Shown piece by piece: positions 45,017-54,481 of a DNA stretch of 64,000 nucleotides. The notes below the pieces were generated by a model. It searched no databases. It was not told where the DNA came from and saw only the letters and a list, made by a program, of their open reading frames with translations. A program made the position numbers and the translations under genes. The DNA is from Paracoccaceae bacterium (GTDB lineage: Bacteria > Pseudomonadota > Alphaproteobacteria > Rhodobacterales > Rhodobacteraceae), in assembly GCA_002709405.1 (NCBI GenBank), contig PAQV01000062.1, positions 1-64,000 of the forward strand, read 5' to 3'. The number at the start of each line of letters is the position of its first letter. Position 1 is the first letter of the stretch.

Positions 45017-45030
45017 ATGATCTGCATCAA
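45017..45030. promoter_or_regulatory. FNR-like box between ompW and the acyl-CoA synthetase gene
   Basis: ATGAT-CTGC-ATCAA on the plus strand, one mismatch from TTGAT-N4-ATCAA. It is 59 bases from the ompW start and 24 bases from the synthetase start. Confidence 0.5.
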
Positions 45031-45053
45031 GTGGCAGTGGTAGGAGCAGAGTT

Positions 45054-46601
45054 TTGACATATCCTGAACGCATACCCGGATTGCGTCCGGACGGCGGGTG
45101 GGACCTGCCCGAGCGCCTGAACATGGCCGACCAGGTGCTGGCCGGACCGCCGGACGGGCTGGCGATCATCGACATGACCGGGCCGGTGCGGCGCGACGTG
45201 AGCCGGGGCGATCTGCGTGACATGGCCCAGGGGCTGGCGCGCTACCTGCTGGCCCGGGGCGTGGCGCGCGGGGACCGTGTGGGCGTGCTGCTCAGCCAGT
45301 CTCCGTGGTGTGCGGCGGCGCATGTGGCGATCTGGACTTTGGGCGCGGTGTCGGTGCCGCTCTTCAAGCTGTTCAAGCATGATGCGCTGGCCAGCCGGAT
45401 CGGCAACTCGGGGCTGGAGCTGGTCCTGACCGATGCCGAGGGCGCGGCCCTGCTGGGCACGCCTGCCATGGCCGAACCGGTGATGGCGGCCGAGGCCGGG
45501 GTGGCGGGCGCCGTGGTGCCGGTGGCTGAAACCGGGCCGGAGGATCCGGCGGTGCTGATCTATACCTCGGGCACGACGGGATCGCCCAAGGGGGCGCTGC
45601 ACGGGCACCGGCTGCTGACCGGGCACCTGCCGGGGGTGGCCTTGAGCCATGACAATCTGGGCCAGCCCGGCGACGTGATCTGGACCCCGGCGGACTGGGC
45701 CTGGATCGGTGGGCTTTTCGATGTCTGCATGCCGGGGCTGGCGCTTGGCGTGCCGGTGGTGGCCGACCGGATGCCCAAGTTCGATGTCGACACGACCCGC
45801 CGCCTGGTCGAGGACGCCGGGATCCGCAACATCTTCTTCCCGCCGACCGCCCTGCGCATGCTCAAGGCGGCGGGGGCGGTGGTGCCGGGGCTGCGCTCGG
45901 TCGCGTCGGGGGGCGAGCCGCTGGGGGCCGAGATGCTGGCCTGGGGGCGCGAGGCCTTTGGCGTGGGCATCAACGAGTTCTACGGCCAGACCGAATGCAA
46001 CATGACCGTGTCGGCCTGCGGGGCGGCCTTTCCGGCCCGGCCGGGGGCGATCGGCAAGCCGGTGCCCGGGCACGACGTGCAGGTGATCGACGTGGATGGC
46101 CACATGACGGACGAGGAAGGGGATATCGCGGTCCGGCGGGGCTCGGCCTCCATGTTCCTGGAATATTGGCGAAATCCCGAGGAAACCGCGCGGAAGATGC
46201 GCGGCGACTGGCTGTTGACGGGTGACCGGGGACAATGGGATGGCGATGGCTACCTGCGCTTCGTGGGGCGCGATGACGACGTGATTACCTCGGCCGGATA
46301 CCGGATCGGCCCGGCCGAGATCGAGGATTGCCTGCTGACCCATCCGGCCGTGGCCACCGTGGGCGTGGTGGGCAAGCCGGACCCGGTGCGCACCGAGATC
46401 GTCAAGGCCTACGTGGTGCTGAAACCGGGGGCCTCGGCCGAGGCGGCCGAGCTGCAAGGCTGGGTCAAGGCGCGCCTGGCCACCTATTCCTACCCGCGCG
46501 AGATCGCCTTTCTGGACGCCCTGCCGATGACGGTGACGGGCAAGGTGATCCGCAAGGACCTGAAGGCCCGGGCCGTGGCCGAACTGGAGACCGCGACATG
46601 A
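45054..46601 (+). CDS. AMP-dependent acyl-CoA synthetase
   Basis: 515 aa ANL-superfamily ligase, forming acyl-CoA from a carboxylate, ATP and CoA. Core motifs are [17 protein letters not shown] (P-loop), [34 protein letters not shown] and the C-terminal lysine in [11 protein letters not shown]. The medium-chain-like size and the surrounding genes suggest a branched short-chain acid such as isovalerate or 3-methylcrotonate, an inference only. The start is TTG with AGGAG upstream. It overlaps mccB by ATGA. Confidence 0.9.
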   Translation: MTYPERIPGLRPDGGWDLPERLNMADQVLAGPPDGLAIIDMTGPVRRDVSRGDLRDMAQGLARYLLARGVARGDRVGVLLSQSPWCAAAHVAIWTLGAVSVPLFKLFKHDALASRIGNSGLELVLTDAEGAALLGTPAMAEPVMAAEAGVAGAVVPVAETGPEDPAVLIYTSGTTGSPKGALHGHRLLTGHLPGVALSHDNLGQPGDVIWTPADWAWIGGLFDVCMPGLALGVPVVADRMPKFDVDTTRRLVEDAGIRNIFFPPTALRMLKAAGAVVPGLRSVASGGEPLGAEMLAWGREAFGVGINEFYGQTECNMTVSACGAAFPARPGAIGKPVPGHDVQVIDVDGHMTDEEGDIAVRRGSASMFLEYWRNPEETARKMRGDWLLTGDRGQWDGDGYLRFVGRDDDVITSAGYRIGPAEIEDCLLTHPAVATVGVVGKPDPVRTEIVKAYVVLKPGASAEAAELQGWVKARLATYSYPREIAFLDALPMTVTGKVIRKDLKARAVAELETAT

Positions 46602-48205
46602 AACTGACTTCCCGGGCGCTGCCATCTTCCGAAGCGTTCCAGGCCAACCGGGCCGCGCACCTGGAGGCGCTGGCCACCGTGCGCGAAGCGGCCGAGGCGG
46701 CGGCGGCCGGGGGCGGAGAGCGCGCCCGCACGCGTCACCTGGACCGGGGCAAGATGCTGCCGCGCGACCGGGTTGCGGGGCTAATGGATCCGGGCGCGCC
46801 GTTCCTGGAGATCAGCGCGACGGCGGCGCATGGTCTTTACGACGGGGCGGCGCCCTGCGCGGGGGTGATCGCGGGCGTCGGCCGGGTCGCGGGGCGCGAC
46901 GTCATGGTGGTGTGCAACGACGCCACGGTGAAGGGCGGGACCTATTACCCGATGTCGGTGAAAAAGCACCTGCGGGCCCAGGAGATCGCGGCCGAATGCC
47001 GGTTGCCCTGCGTGTACCTGGTGGATTCGGGCGGGGCCAATCTGCCGAACCAGGACGAGGTGTTTCCCGACCGGGATCACTTTGGAAGAATCTTTTATAA
47101 TCAAGCGAATATGTCGGCCCAGGGCATTCCCCAGATCGCCGTCGTGATGGGCTCGTGCACCGCCGGCGGGGCCTATGTTCCGGCGATGTCGGACGTGACG
47201 ATCATCGTGCGCGAGCAGGGGACGATCTTTCTGGCCGGCCCGCCCCTGGTGAAGGCGGCGACGGGCGAGGTGGTGAGCGCCGAGGACCTGGGCGGGGGCG
47301 ACGTGCATACCCGGCTGTCGGGCGTGGCCGATTACCTGGCCGAGGACGATGCCCATGCACTGGCCCTGGCGCGGCGGGCGGTCGGGTCGTTGGGCAGTGA
47401 TGGGTGCACAGCACCCATCCTACGTGAAACGCCGGAGCTGCCCGCCTTTGATCCCGAAGAGATCCTGGGCGTGGTGCCGGGCGATCTGCGCACGCCCTAC
47501 GACATCCGCGAGGTCATCGCCCGGCTGGTCGACGGATCCCGTTTCGACGAGTTCAAGGCCCGCTTCGGCGAGACCCTGGTGACCGGGTTTGCCCATGTGG
47601 ACGGCTACCCGGTGGGCATCATTGCCAACAATGGCGTGCTGTTTTCAGAGGCCGCGCAGAAGGGCGCGCATTTCGTGGAGCTCTGTTCTCAACGGCGTAT
47701 CCCCCTGGTTTTCCTTCAGAATATCACCGGATTCATGGTCGGCCGCCGGTACGAGAACGAGGGCATCGCGCGGCATGGGGCCAAGCTGGTGACGGCCGTG
47801 GCCACGACCTCGGTGCCGAAGATCACCATGCTGGTGGGCGGGTCCTTTGGCGCGGGCAATTACGGCATGGCCGGACGCGCCTACCAGCCGCGCTTCCTGT
47901 GGACCTGGCCGAATTCACGCATCTCGGTGATGGGCGGGCCTCAGGCCGCAGGCGTTCTGGCCACCGTCAAGCGCGATGCGATCGAACGTTCCGGCGGGTC
48001 CTGGTCGGCCGAGGAAGAGGCCGAGTTCAAGCGCCCGACTCTGCAGATGTTCGAGGAACAATCGCACCCGCTTTATGCCTCGGCCCGGCTGTGGGACGAT
48101 GGCATCGTCGACCCGCGCAAATCGCGCGACGTGCTGTCGCTGTCGCTCAGGGCGGCGCTGAACACACCCATCGAGGAGACGCGCTTTGGCGTGTTCCGGA
48201 TGTAG
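46598..48205 (+). CDS. mccB: Methylcrotonyl-CoA carboxylase carboxyltransferase (beta) subunit
   Basis: Carboxyltransferase of the biotin enzyme that turns 3-methylcrotonyl-CoA into 3-methylglutaconyl-CoA. 535 aa. Signatures are [90 protein letters not shown] and the family end FGVFRM. Start overlaps the synthetase stop. Residues ~268-275 (SDGCTAPI) are encoded by a palindromic repeat (47399-47419) in a linker that is variable in the family. Confidence 0.95.
   Translation: MKLTSRALPSSEAFQANRAAHLEALATVREAAEAAAAGGGERARTRHLDRGKMLPRDRVAGLMDPGAPFLEISATAAHGLYDGAAPCAGVIAGVGRVAGRDVMVVCNDATVKGGTYYPMSVKKHLRAQEIAAECRLPCVYLVDSGGANLPNQDEVFPDRDHFGRIFYNQANMSAQGIPQIAVVMGSCTAGGAYVPAMSDVTIIVREQGTIFLAGPPLVKAATGEVVSAEDLGGGDVHTRLSGVADYLAEDDAHALALARRAVGSLGSDGCTAPILRETPELPAFDPEEILGVVPGDLRTPYDIREVIARLVDGSRFDEFKARFGETLVTGFAHVDGYPVGIIANNGVLFSEAAQKGAHFVELCSQRRIPLVFLQNITGFMVGRRYENEGIARHGAKLVTAVATTSVPKITMLVGGSFGAGNYGMAGRAYQPRFLWTWPNSRISVMGGPQAAGVLATVKRDAIERSGGSWSAEEEAEFKRPTLQMFEEQSHPLYASARLWDDGIVDPRKSRDVLSLSLRAALNTPIEETRFGVFRM
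47399..47419. repeat. Palindromic repeat inside mccB
   Basis: GATGGGTGC-ACA-GCACCCATC, 9-bp arms with a 3-nt loop, read in frame as part of mccB. It resembles the GATGGGTGC palindrome that, to my knowledge, is usually intergenic in proteobacteria. Confidence 0.6.
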
Positions 48206-48227
48206 GATGGCGGGCGTCGATTTGACC

Positions 48228-48269
48228 GTTTTGTACACGGCCGGGAGGGCGGTTGTGACGTTTTGTACA
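48228..48269 (+). promoter_or_regulatory. Direct repeats GTTTTGTACA upstream of the nitronate monooxygenase gene
   Basis: Two identical decamers (48228-48237 and 48260-48269), starts 32 bases apart, about three helical turns. The second includes the palindrome TTGTACAA. It lies between mccB and the next gene and may be an internal promoter or operator. Confidence 0.45.
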
Positions 48270-48283
48270 AAGGGGAAAGGCCG

Positions 48284-49249
48284 ATGATTCAGACCCGCCT
48301 GACCCGGACCTTGGGGCTGGAGCACCCGGTGATACTGGCGCCGATGGCCGGTGTCGCCGGGGGCGCCCTGGCGGCGGCTGTCAGCCGGGCCGGGGGGCTT
48401 GGGCTGATCGGTGGCGGCTATTGTGACGGCGGCTGGATCGCTGACCAGTTCGCCGCCGCGGGGAATGAACAGGTGGGCTGCGGCTTCATCACCTGGCGGC
48501 TGGCCGGATCGCCCGAGCTGCTGGAGGCGGTGCTGGCCCGCAAGCCCCGCGCCGTCTTCCTGTCCTTCGGCGAGGTGGAGCCCTTTGCCGCCCAGGTCAA
48601 GGCGGCCGGCGTGCCCCTGATCTGCCAGGTCCAGACCCTGGCGGCGGCCGAGGCGGCGCTGGAGGCCGGGGCCGACGTCATCGTGGCCCAGGGCGGAGAG
48701 GCCGGGGGCCATGGCGCGCAGCGGGCGACCTTGACCCTGGTGCCCGAGGTCTCGGACATGCTGGCCGCCCGTGCGCCGGGCACGCCGCTGGTGGCGGCGG
48801 GGGGCATTGCCGACGGGCGGGGGCTGGCTGCGGCGCTGATGCTGGGGGCGGACGGGATCCTGCTGGGCACGCGGCTGTGGGCCAGTGCCGAGGCGCTGGT
48901 GCCCGAGGGCCAGGTGGCGGCCGGGCTGAAGGCGACGGGCGACCAGACGCTGCGGACCCGGGCGGTCGACGTGGTGCGCGATCTGCCCTGGCCCGCGCCC
49001 TATGACATCCGCGTGCTGGGCAACAGTTTCACCGACCGCTGGCATGACGACCTGGAGGGCCTGCGCAAGGCCGCGCCGACGGAAGGGCCGCGCTGGCAAA
49101 AGGCCTTTGCGGCGGGCGATGCGGCGGTGGGCAACCCGGTGGTGGGCGAGGGGATCGGGCTGATCCGCGACCGCCTGCCGGCGGAGGACATCATCAAGGC
49201 GCTTGTGGGCGAGGCCCGGGCGCTATTGGACGGAGGATGGCAGCGATGA
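48284..49249 (+). CDS. Nitronate monooxygenase family FMN enzyme
   Basis: 321 aa TIM-barrel. HPVILAPMAGVAGGALAAAV and GGLGLIGGGYCDGGW at the N-terminus, the catalytic-site VAQGGEAGGHGAQRA, and VAAGGIADGRGLAAAL with GADGILLGTRLWA for phosphate and FMN binding. Oxidises nitronates or a related flavin substrate. AAGGGGAAAGG precedes the ATG at 48284. It ends in ATGA overlap with the ASCH gene. Its place in a leucine-degradation cluster is unexpected; these enzymes are also misannotated enoyl reductases in some cases. Confidence 0.88.
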   Translation: MIQTRLTRTLGLEHPVILAPMAGVAGGALAAAVSRAGGLGLIGGGYCDGGWIADQFAAAGNEQVGCGFITWRLAGSPELLEAVLARKPRAVFLSFGEVEPFAAQVKAAGVPLICQVQTLAAAEAALEAGADVIVAQGGEAGGHGAQRATLTLVPEVSDMLAARAPGTPLVAAGGIADGRGLAAALMLGADGILLGTRLWASAEALVPEGQVAAGLKATGDQTLRTRAVDVVRDLPWPAPYDIRVLGNSFTDRWHDDLEGLRKAAPTEGPRWQKAFAAGDAAVGNPVVGEGIGLIRDRLPAEDIIKALVGEARALLDGGWQR

Positions 49250-49656
49250 CGCTGGACGAGGTGTTGAAGCGGTATCCGGGGGCCGAGACCTTCCGGTTCG
49301 GAGACAGCGAGGCCCTGTGCCAGGAGCTGCTGGCCCTGGTGCGCGCGGGCAAGAAGACGGCGACCTGCGGGTCGGCGTCGATCTTTGAAAACGATGGCGA
49401 GGCCCTGCCGGTGGTCGGGCGCAGGGACGTGGCCCTGAACTGGGACGGCACGCCCTCGGTCGTGATCGAGACGGTGCACCTGGAACGCCGGCGCTTTTGC
49501 GACATGGACGCCGATTTCGCCCTGGCAGAGGGTGAGAACGAGGACCTTGAAGGCTGGCAGCGCGACCACCAGGCCTATTTCGAGCGCAACGGCGGGTTCG
49601 ATCCCGAAATGGAGCTGGTCTGCGAGCGGTTCCGGGTCGTCGAGGTGCTGGAGTAA
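49246..49656 (+). CDS. ASCH domain protein
   Basis: 136 aa. ASCH (PUA-like) fold: YPGAETFRFGDSEALCQELLALVRAGKKTATCGSASIF, VVGRRDVALNWDGTPSVVIETVHL, RRFCDMDADFALAEGENEDLEGWQRDHQAYFERN. ASCH proteins may bind RNA or hydrolyse acetylated nucleosides. I chose the ATG at 49246, nine bases after GGAGG and overlapping the previous stop; a start at 49237 is in frame. No direct link to leucine catabolism is known. Confidence 0.88.
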   Translation: MTLDEVLKRYPGAETFRFGDSEALCQELLALVRAGKKTATCGSASIFENDGEALPVVGRRDVALNWDGTPSVVIETVHLERRRFCDMDADFALAEGENEDLEGWQRDHQAYFERNGGFDPEMELVCERFRVVEVLE

Positions 49657-49659
49657 CCC

Positions 49660-51600
49660 ATGTTCACACGTATTCTGATTGCCAACCGGGGCGAAATCGC
49701 CTGCCGGGTCATCGAGACGGCGCACCGGATGGGGGTGGCCTGTGTCGCGGTCTATTCCGACGCCGATGCGGGAGCCAAGCACGTGGCCATGGCCGACCAG
49801 GCCGTGCATATCGGCGGGCCGGCTCCGGCGGACAGCTACCTGCGGGGCGACCGGATCATCGCGGCGGCCCTGGCCACGGGGGCTCAGGCCATTCATCCGG
49901 GCTATGGGTTCCTGTCGGAAAACCCGGATTTCGTCGATGCGGTCGAGGCCTCGGGGCTGGTGTTCATCGGGCCCTCGGCCGGGGCGATCCGGGCGATGGG
50001 GCTGAAGGACGCGGCCAAGAAGCTGATGCAAGAGGCCGGGGTGCCGGTGGTGCCGGGCTATCACGGGGCCGACCAGGATCCGGGACACCTGGAACTTGCG
50101 GCAGAGCAGGTCGGCTACCCGGTGCTTATAAAGGCCGTCGCGGGCGGCGGGGGCAAGGGAATGCGACGGGTCGAGCGGGCGGCGGATTTCGTGCAGGCGC
50201 TGGAATCGGCGAAGGCCGAGGCGCGCACGGCCTTCGGCAACGAAGATGTCCTGATCGAGAAATATGTCGACAAGCCGCGCCATATCGAGGTGCAGGTCTT
50301 TGGCGATGGCACCCGGGCGGTGCACCTGTTCGAACGGGATTGTTCCCTGCAGCGGCGGCACCAGAAGGTGATCGAGGAAGCGCCTGCTCCTGACATGCCT
50401 GCTGACATGCGCGAGGCGATGGGCTCGGCGGCGGTTCGGGCGGCCGAAGCGATCGGATATGCCGGGGCGGGGACCATCGAGTTCATCGTCGACGCCTCTG
50501 ACGGTCTGCGGGCGGATCGCTTTTATTTCATGGAGATGAACACCCGTCTTCAGGTGGAACACCCGGTGACGGAACTGGTGACGGGGGTCGATCTGGTCGA
50601 GTGGCAGTTGCGTGTCGCAAGTGGCGAGCCGCTGCCCATGGCGCAAGAGCTCCTGACACTTTCCGGACATGCCTTCGAAGCCCGGCTTTATGCCGAGGAC
50701 GTGCCCAAGGGGTTCCTGCCGGCGACGGGGACATTGTCTCGGCTGGTGTTTCCCGACGGGGTGCGGGCCGACAGCGGCGTGCGCGAAGGCGACACGATCA
50801 GCCCGTGGTACGATCCGATGATTGCCAAGGTGATCGTGCACGGATCGACCCGGGGCGCGGCGCTGAACGCGCTGGAGCGGGCATTGCGGCAGACCCAGGT
50901 GGGGGGGACGGTGACGAATATCTCGTTCCTGGCGCGGCTGGCGGCGCAGGCGGATTTCGTGGCAGGCGATGTCGATACCGGGCTGATCGACCGGCACGTG
51001 GGCGAACTGACGGCCGATCCGGTGGCCTGCACCAAGGCGCGGTCCCTGGCGGCGCTGGCCGTGTTGGGGCTGGACCGGGGGGCGGGGGGTCAAGGGGGCT
51101 TTACGCTCTGGGTGCCGCAAAGCTGGCCGGTCACGCTCACCCATGGGGGAGAGGACTTTGCCGCCCGGGTCACGGTGCGCGGACCGCAGGCCTTTACGGT
51201 GGACCTGGGCGAGACGTGCCACGTGGTGGAGACGCGGTCGGGCATCTGGTTTGTCGACGACACCAAGATGCAGGGCGAGGTGGTGCGCGACGGGTCCGAG
51301 ATCACGGTGTTCTGGGGCAATCCCTACGTCTTCACGGTGACCGATCCGCTGGATCGGAGCGGGGCGGCCTCGGGCGATGGATCGCTGATCGAGGCCCCGA
51401 TGCCGGGGCTGGTCAAGGCGGTGACGGCGCAGGCCGGGCAGGCGGTGGCCGAGGGCGACCGGCTGGCGGTTCTGGAAGCGATGAAGATGGAACATGCCCT
51501 GCTGGCGGCGCGCGACGGGGTTGTCGCCGAGGTCCTTGTGGCGGAAGGTGACCAGGTAGAGGGCGGCGCCGCGCTGATCCGGCTGGAGCCGCAGGACTGA
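49660..51600 (+). CDS. mccA: Methylcrotonyl-CoA carboxylase biotin-carboxylase/carrier (alpha) subunit
   Basis: 646 aa. The biotin carboxylase domain begins FTRILIANRGEIACRVIETA and includes the ATP-grasp loop KAVAGGGGKGMRRV and FMEMNTRLQVEHPVTE. A middle linker (~450-560) follows, then a C-terminal biotinyl domain with the acceptor lysine K609 in VLEAMKMEHALLAARDG. It pairs with MccB; they are separated here by two unrelated genes. It is three bases after the ASCH stop, so the row of genes is one transcription unit. Confidence 0.95.
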   Translation: MFTRILIANRGEIACRVIETAHRMGVACVAVYSDADAGAKHVAMADQAVHIGGPAPADSYLRGDRIIAAALATGAQAIHPGYGFLSENPDFVDAVEASGLVFIGPSAGAIRAMGLKDAAKKLMQEAGVPVVPGYHGADQDPGHLELAAEQVGYPVLIKAVAGGGGKGMRRVERAADFVQALESAKAEARTAFGNEDVLIEKYVDKPRHIEVQVFGDGTRAVHLFERDCSLQRRHQKVIEEAPAPDMPADMREAMGSAAVRAAEAIGYAGAGTIEFIVDASDGLRADRFYFMEMNTRLQVEHPVTELVTGVDLVEWQLRVASGEPLPMAQELLTLSGHAFEARLYAEDVPKGFLPATGTLSRLVFPDGVRADSGVREGDTISPWYDPMIAKVIVHGSTRGAALNALERALRQTQVGGTVTNISFLARLAAQADFVAGDVDTGLIDRHVGELTADPVACTKARSLAALAVLGLDRGAGGQGGFTLWVPQSWPVTLTHGGEDFAARVTVRGPQAFTVDLGETCHVVETRSGIWFVDDTKMQGEVVRDGSEITVFWGNPYVFTVTDPLDRSGAASGDGSLIEAPMPGLVKAVTAQAGQAVAEGDRLAVLEAMKMEHALLAARDGVVAEVLVAEGDQVEGGAALIRLEPQD

Positions 51601-51614
51601 AGGGGAGGATGTCC

Positions 51615-52469
51615 ATGGGCGAGCGCGTCGAGATTTTCGAGGTGGGGCCGCGCGACGGTCTGCAGAACGAGAAACGCGAGATATCGGTGGCCGACAAGGT
51701 GGCCCTGGTCGATTGCCTGAGCCGGGCGGGATTCGCGCGGATCGAGTGCGCGGCCTTCGTCAGCCCGAAATGGGTGCCGCAGATGGCCGGCAGCGGCGAG
51801 GTGCTTGGGGGCATCTCGCGCGGGGCGGGGGTGCGCTATGCGGCGCTGGTGCCCAACATGAAGGGCTACGAGGCGGCCCTTGCGGCGGGGGCCGACGAGG
51901 TTGCCGTCTTTGCCTCGGCCAGCGAGGGGTTTTCCAAGGCCAACATCAACGCGACGATCGACGAGAGCATCGCGCGTTTCGCGCCGATCCTGGAAGACGC
52001 GCGGCATAGGGATGTGCCGGTGCGGGGCTACGTGTCCTGCGTGACGGATTGCCCCTACGACGGGGCGGTGGCGCCGGACGCGGTGGCGCGGGTGGCGGAC
52101 CGGTTGTTCGCCATGGGGTGCTACGAGATTTCGCTGGGGGACACGATCGGGCAGGGCACGCCGGACAAGATTGCACGGATGCTGCTGAAGGTGCGCGATG
52201 TGGTGCCCGCGGGGCGGCTGGCCGGGCACTACCATGACACCGGGGGGCATGCGCTGGAGAACATCGACGCCTCGCTGAGCCTGGGTTTGCGGGTGTTCGA
52301 TGCCGCGGCGGGGGGGCTTGGCGGCTGTCCCTATGCGCCGGGAGCAGCGGGCAACGTGGCGACCGAAGCGGTGGCCGGACACCTGGAACGGCTGGGCTAT
52401 GTGACCGGGCTGGATGCGGCTGTGCTGGACGAGGCGGCGGCGATGGCCCGGGCCTTGCGGGGCGGGTGA
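51615..52469 (+). CDS. mvaB: Hydroxymethylglutaryl-CoA lyase
   Basis: Cleaves HMG-CoA to acetyl-CoA and acetoacetate, the last step of leucine breakdown. 284 aa TIM-barrel. FEVGPRDGLQNEKREI carries the metal and substrate residues, FVSPKWVPQMAGSGEV, ISLGDTIGQGTPDKI, LAGHYHDTGGHALENI (metal histidines) and GGLGGCPYAPGAAGNVATE (catalytic cysteine loop). I chose the ATG at 51615, six bases after AGGGGAGG; an ATG at 51609 is in frame but too close to the ribosome binding site. Confidence 0.95.
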   Translation: MGERVEIFEVGPRDGLQNEKREISVADKVALVDCLSRAGFARIECAAFVSPKWVPQMAGSGEVLGGISRGAGVRYAALVPNMKGYEAALAAGADEVAVFASASEGFSKANINATIDESIARFAPILEDARHRDVPVRGYVSCVTDCPYDGAVAPDAVARVADRLFAMGCYEISLGDTIGQGTPDKIARMLLKVRDVVPAGRLAGHYHDTGGHALENIDASLSLGLRVFDAAAGGLGGCPYAPGAAGNVATEAVAGHLERLGYVTGLDAAVLDEAAAMARALRGG

Positions 52470-52471
52470 CG

Positions 52472-52523
52472 GAGAATTTTTCTTCGAAAATTCTCGAATC
52501 GATTTTCTTCGCCGAAGAAAATC
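52472..52523 (+). repeat. Family A tandem AT-rich hairpins inside the liu operon
   Basis: First hairpin GAGAATTTT-TCTTCG-AAAATTCTC (52472-52495). Second hairpin GATTTTCTTC-GCC-GAAGAAAATC (52501-52523). It starts two bases after the HMG-CoA lyase stop and ends 20 bases before the hydratase start, on the same transcript. Confidence 0.78.
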
Positions 52524-52543
52524 AGGCGGAAGGAGATTGGGCG

Positions 52544-53329
52544 ATGTATCAGACGATCAGCCTTGAGACGGATGCGCGCGGCATCGCGACCCTGGCCCTG
52601 GACCGGGCCGAAAAACACAACGCGATGAACGCCTTGATGCTGGAGGAACTGCGCCATGCCACGCGCTGGCTGGCCCGCGATGCCGAGGTGCGGGCGGTTG
52701 TCCTGACCGGCAGTGGCAAGAGCTTTTGCGCCGGGGGCGACCTGGGCTGGATGCAGGAGCAGATGGCGGCCGATGCCGAGACCCGCGCCCGGGAGGCGCG
52801 CGGCCTGGCCGAGGCGTTGATGCTGCTGGACCGGCTGCCCAAGCCCCTGATCGGGCGCATCCAGGGCAATGCCTTTGGCGGGGGCGTCGGGCTGGCCAGC
52901 GTCTGCGACGTGGCCATTGGCGCCGATCACCTGAAAATGGGTCTGACCGAGGTGCGCCTGGGCCTGATTCCGGCCACCATCGGGCCCTATGTCGTGGCCC
53001 GCATGGGGCCGGCGCGGGCGCGGCAGGTGTTTTTCTCGGGCCGGCTGTTCGGGGCGGACGAGGCGGTGCGGCTGGGGTTGCTGGCGCACGTCGTGCCCGC
53101 GGGCGATCTGGACGCCGCGGTCGAGGCCGAGCTTGCGCCCTACCTGTCCGCAGCACCTGGCGCGGTGGCGGCGGCCAAGAAGCTGGTGGCCGACCTGGCC
53201 CCGCCGATCGACGATGCGGTCATCGATCTTTCCATCGGTGCGCTGGTCGATTGCTGGGAGGGGGACGAGGCGCCAGAGGGGATCTCGGCCTTTTTCGAGA
53301 AACGTCGTGCAAGATGGGACAACCAGTAA
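52544..53329 (+). CDS. Enoyl-CoA hydratase/isomerase family protein, probable methylglutaconyl-CoA hydratase
   Basis: 261 aa crotonase fold. The CoA region is LDRAEKHNAMNALMLEEL, the oxyanion hole is TGSGKSFCAGGDLGWM and IQGNAFGGGVGLASVCDVAIG, and the catalytic region is LTEVRLGLIPATIGPYVVARM. By position next to MCC and HMG-CoA lyase it should hydrate 3-methylglutaconyl-CoA to HMG-CoA (LiuC role). AAGGAGATTGG precedes the ATG at 52544. Last gene of the liu cluster. Confidence 0.9.
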   Translation: MYQTISLETDARGIATLALDRAEKHNAMNALMLEELRHATRWLARDAEVRAVVLTGSGKSFCAGGDLGWMQEQMAADAETRAREARGLAEALMLLDRLPKPLIGRIQGNAFGGGVGLASVCDVAIGADHLKMGLTEVRLGLIPATIGPYVVARMGPARARQVFFSGRLFGADEAVRLGLLAHVVPAGDLDAAVEAELAPYLSAAPGAVAAAKKLVADLAPPIDDAVIDLSIGALVDCWEGDEAPEGISAFFEKRRARWDNQ

Positions 53330-53351
53330 AGAAAAGTTAATCGAGCGGTGC

Positions 53352-53365
53352 TTTGTGATCACAAA
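53352..53365. promoter_or_regulatory. Perfect palindrome upstream of nuoA
   Basis: TTTGTGATCACAAA, a 14-bp perfect palindrome, 45 bases upstream of the candidate nuo -35. A likely binding site for a dimeric regulator of unknown identity. Confidence 0.5.
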
Positions 53366-53409
53366 CACACCCTGCGGCGATTCTCGCACCTTCGACGGCC
53401 CGGCTTCGG

Positions 53410-53438
53410 TTGACCCTTCGGGGGTGCGGGCGTAAAGA
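53410..53438 (+). promoter_or_regulatory. Candidate nuo operon promoter
   Basis: TTGACC at 53410-53415 and TAAAGA at 53433-53438, spacer 17 bp. The nuoA start is 67 bases downstream. Confidence 0.55.
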
Positions 53439-53504
53439 CTCGTCTCAGCCAGACTTTTCGACCGTCGTGTCCCAGCGCGGGGCGCGCAAAGAAGGAGCCA
53501 GCGC

Positions 53505-54394
<890 letters not shown>

Positions 54395-54481
54395 ACGCGG
54401 GCCGGCCCGCCGCCGGCCCCCGATGCATTTCGGCCCCCGCCGCTGACCGGCCCGGGGCCTGGGACAAGGAAAGGCCCCGCG

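Noticed and set aside
49000-51495. 831-codon minus-strand frame
   Set aside because: Antisense to mccA and neighbours; no motifs and no ribosome binding site pattern.
53323-53340. A third CtrA-like box (GTAA-N7-TTAA) at the end of the hydratase gene
   Set aside because: It overlaps the stop codon, has one mismatch, and is far from the nuo promoter elements; likely chance.
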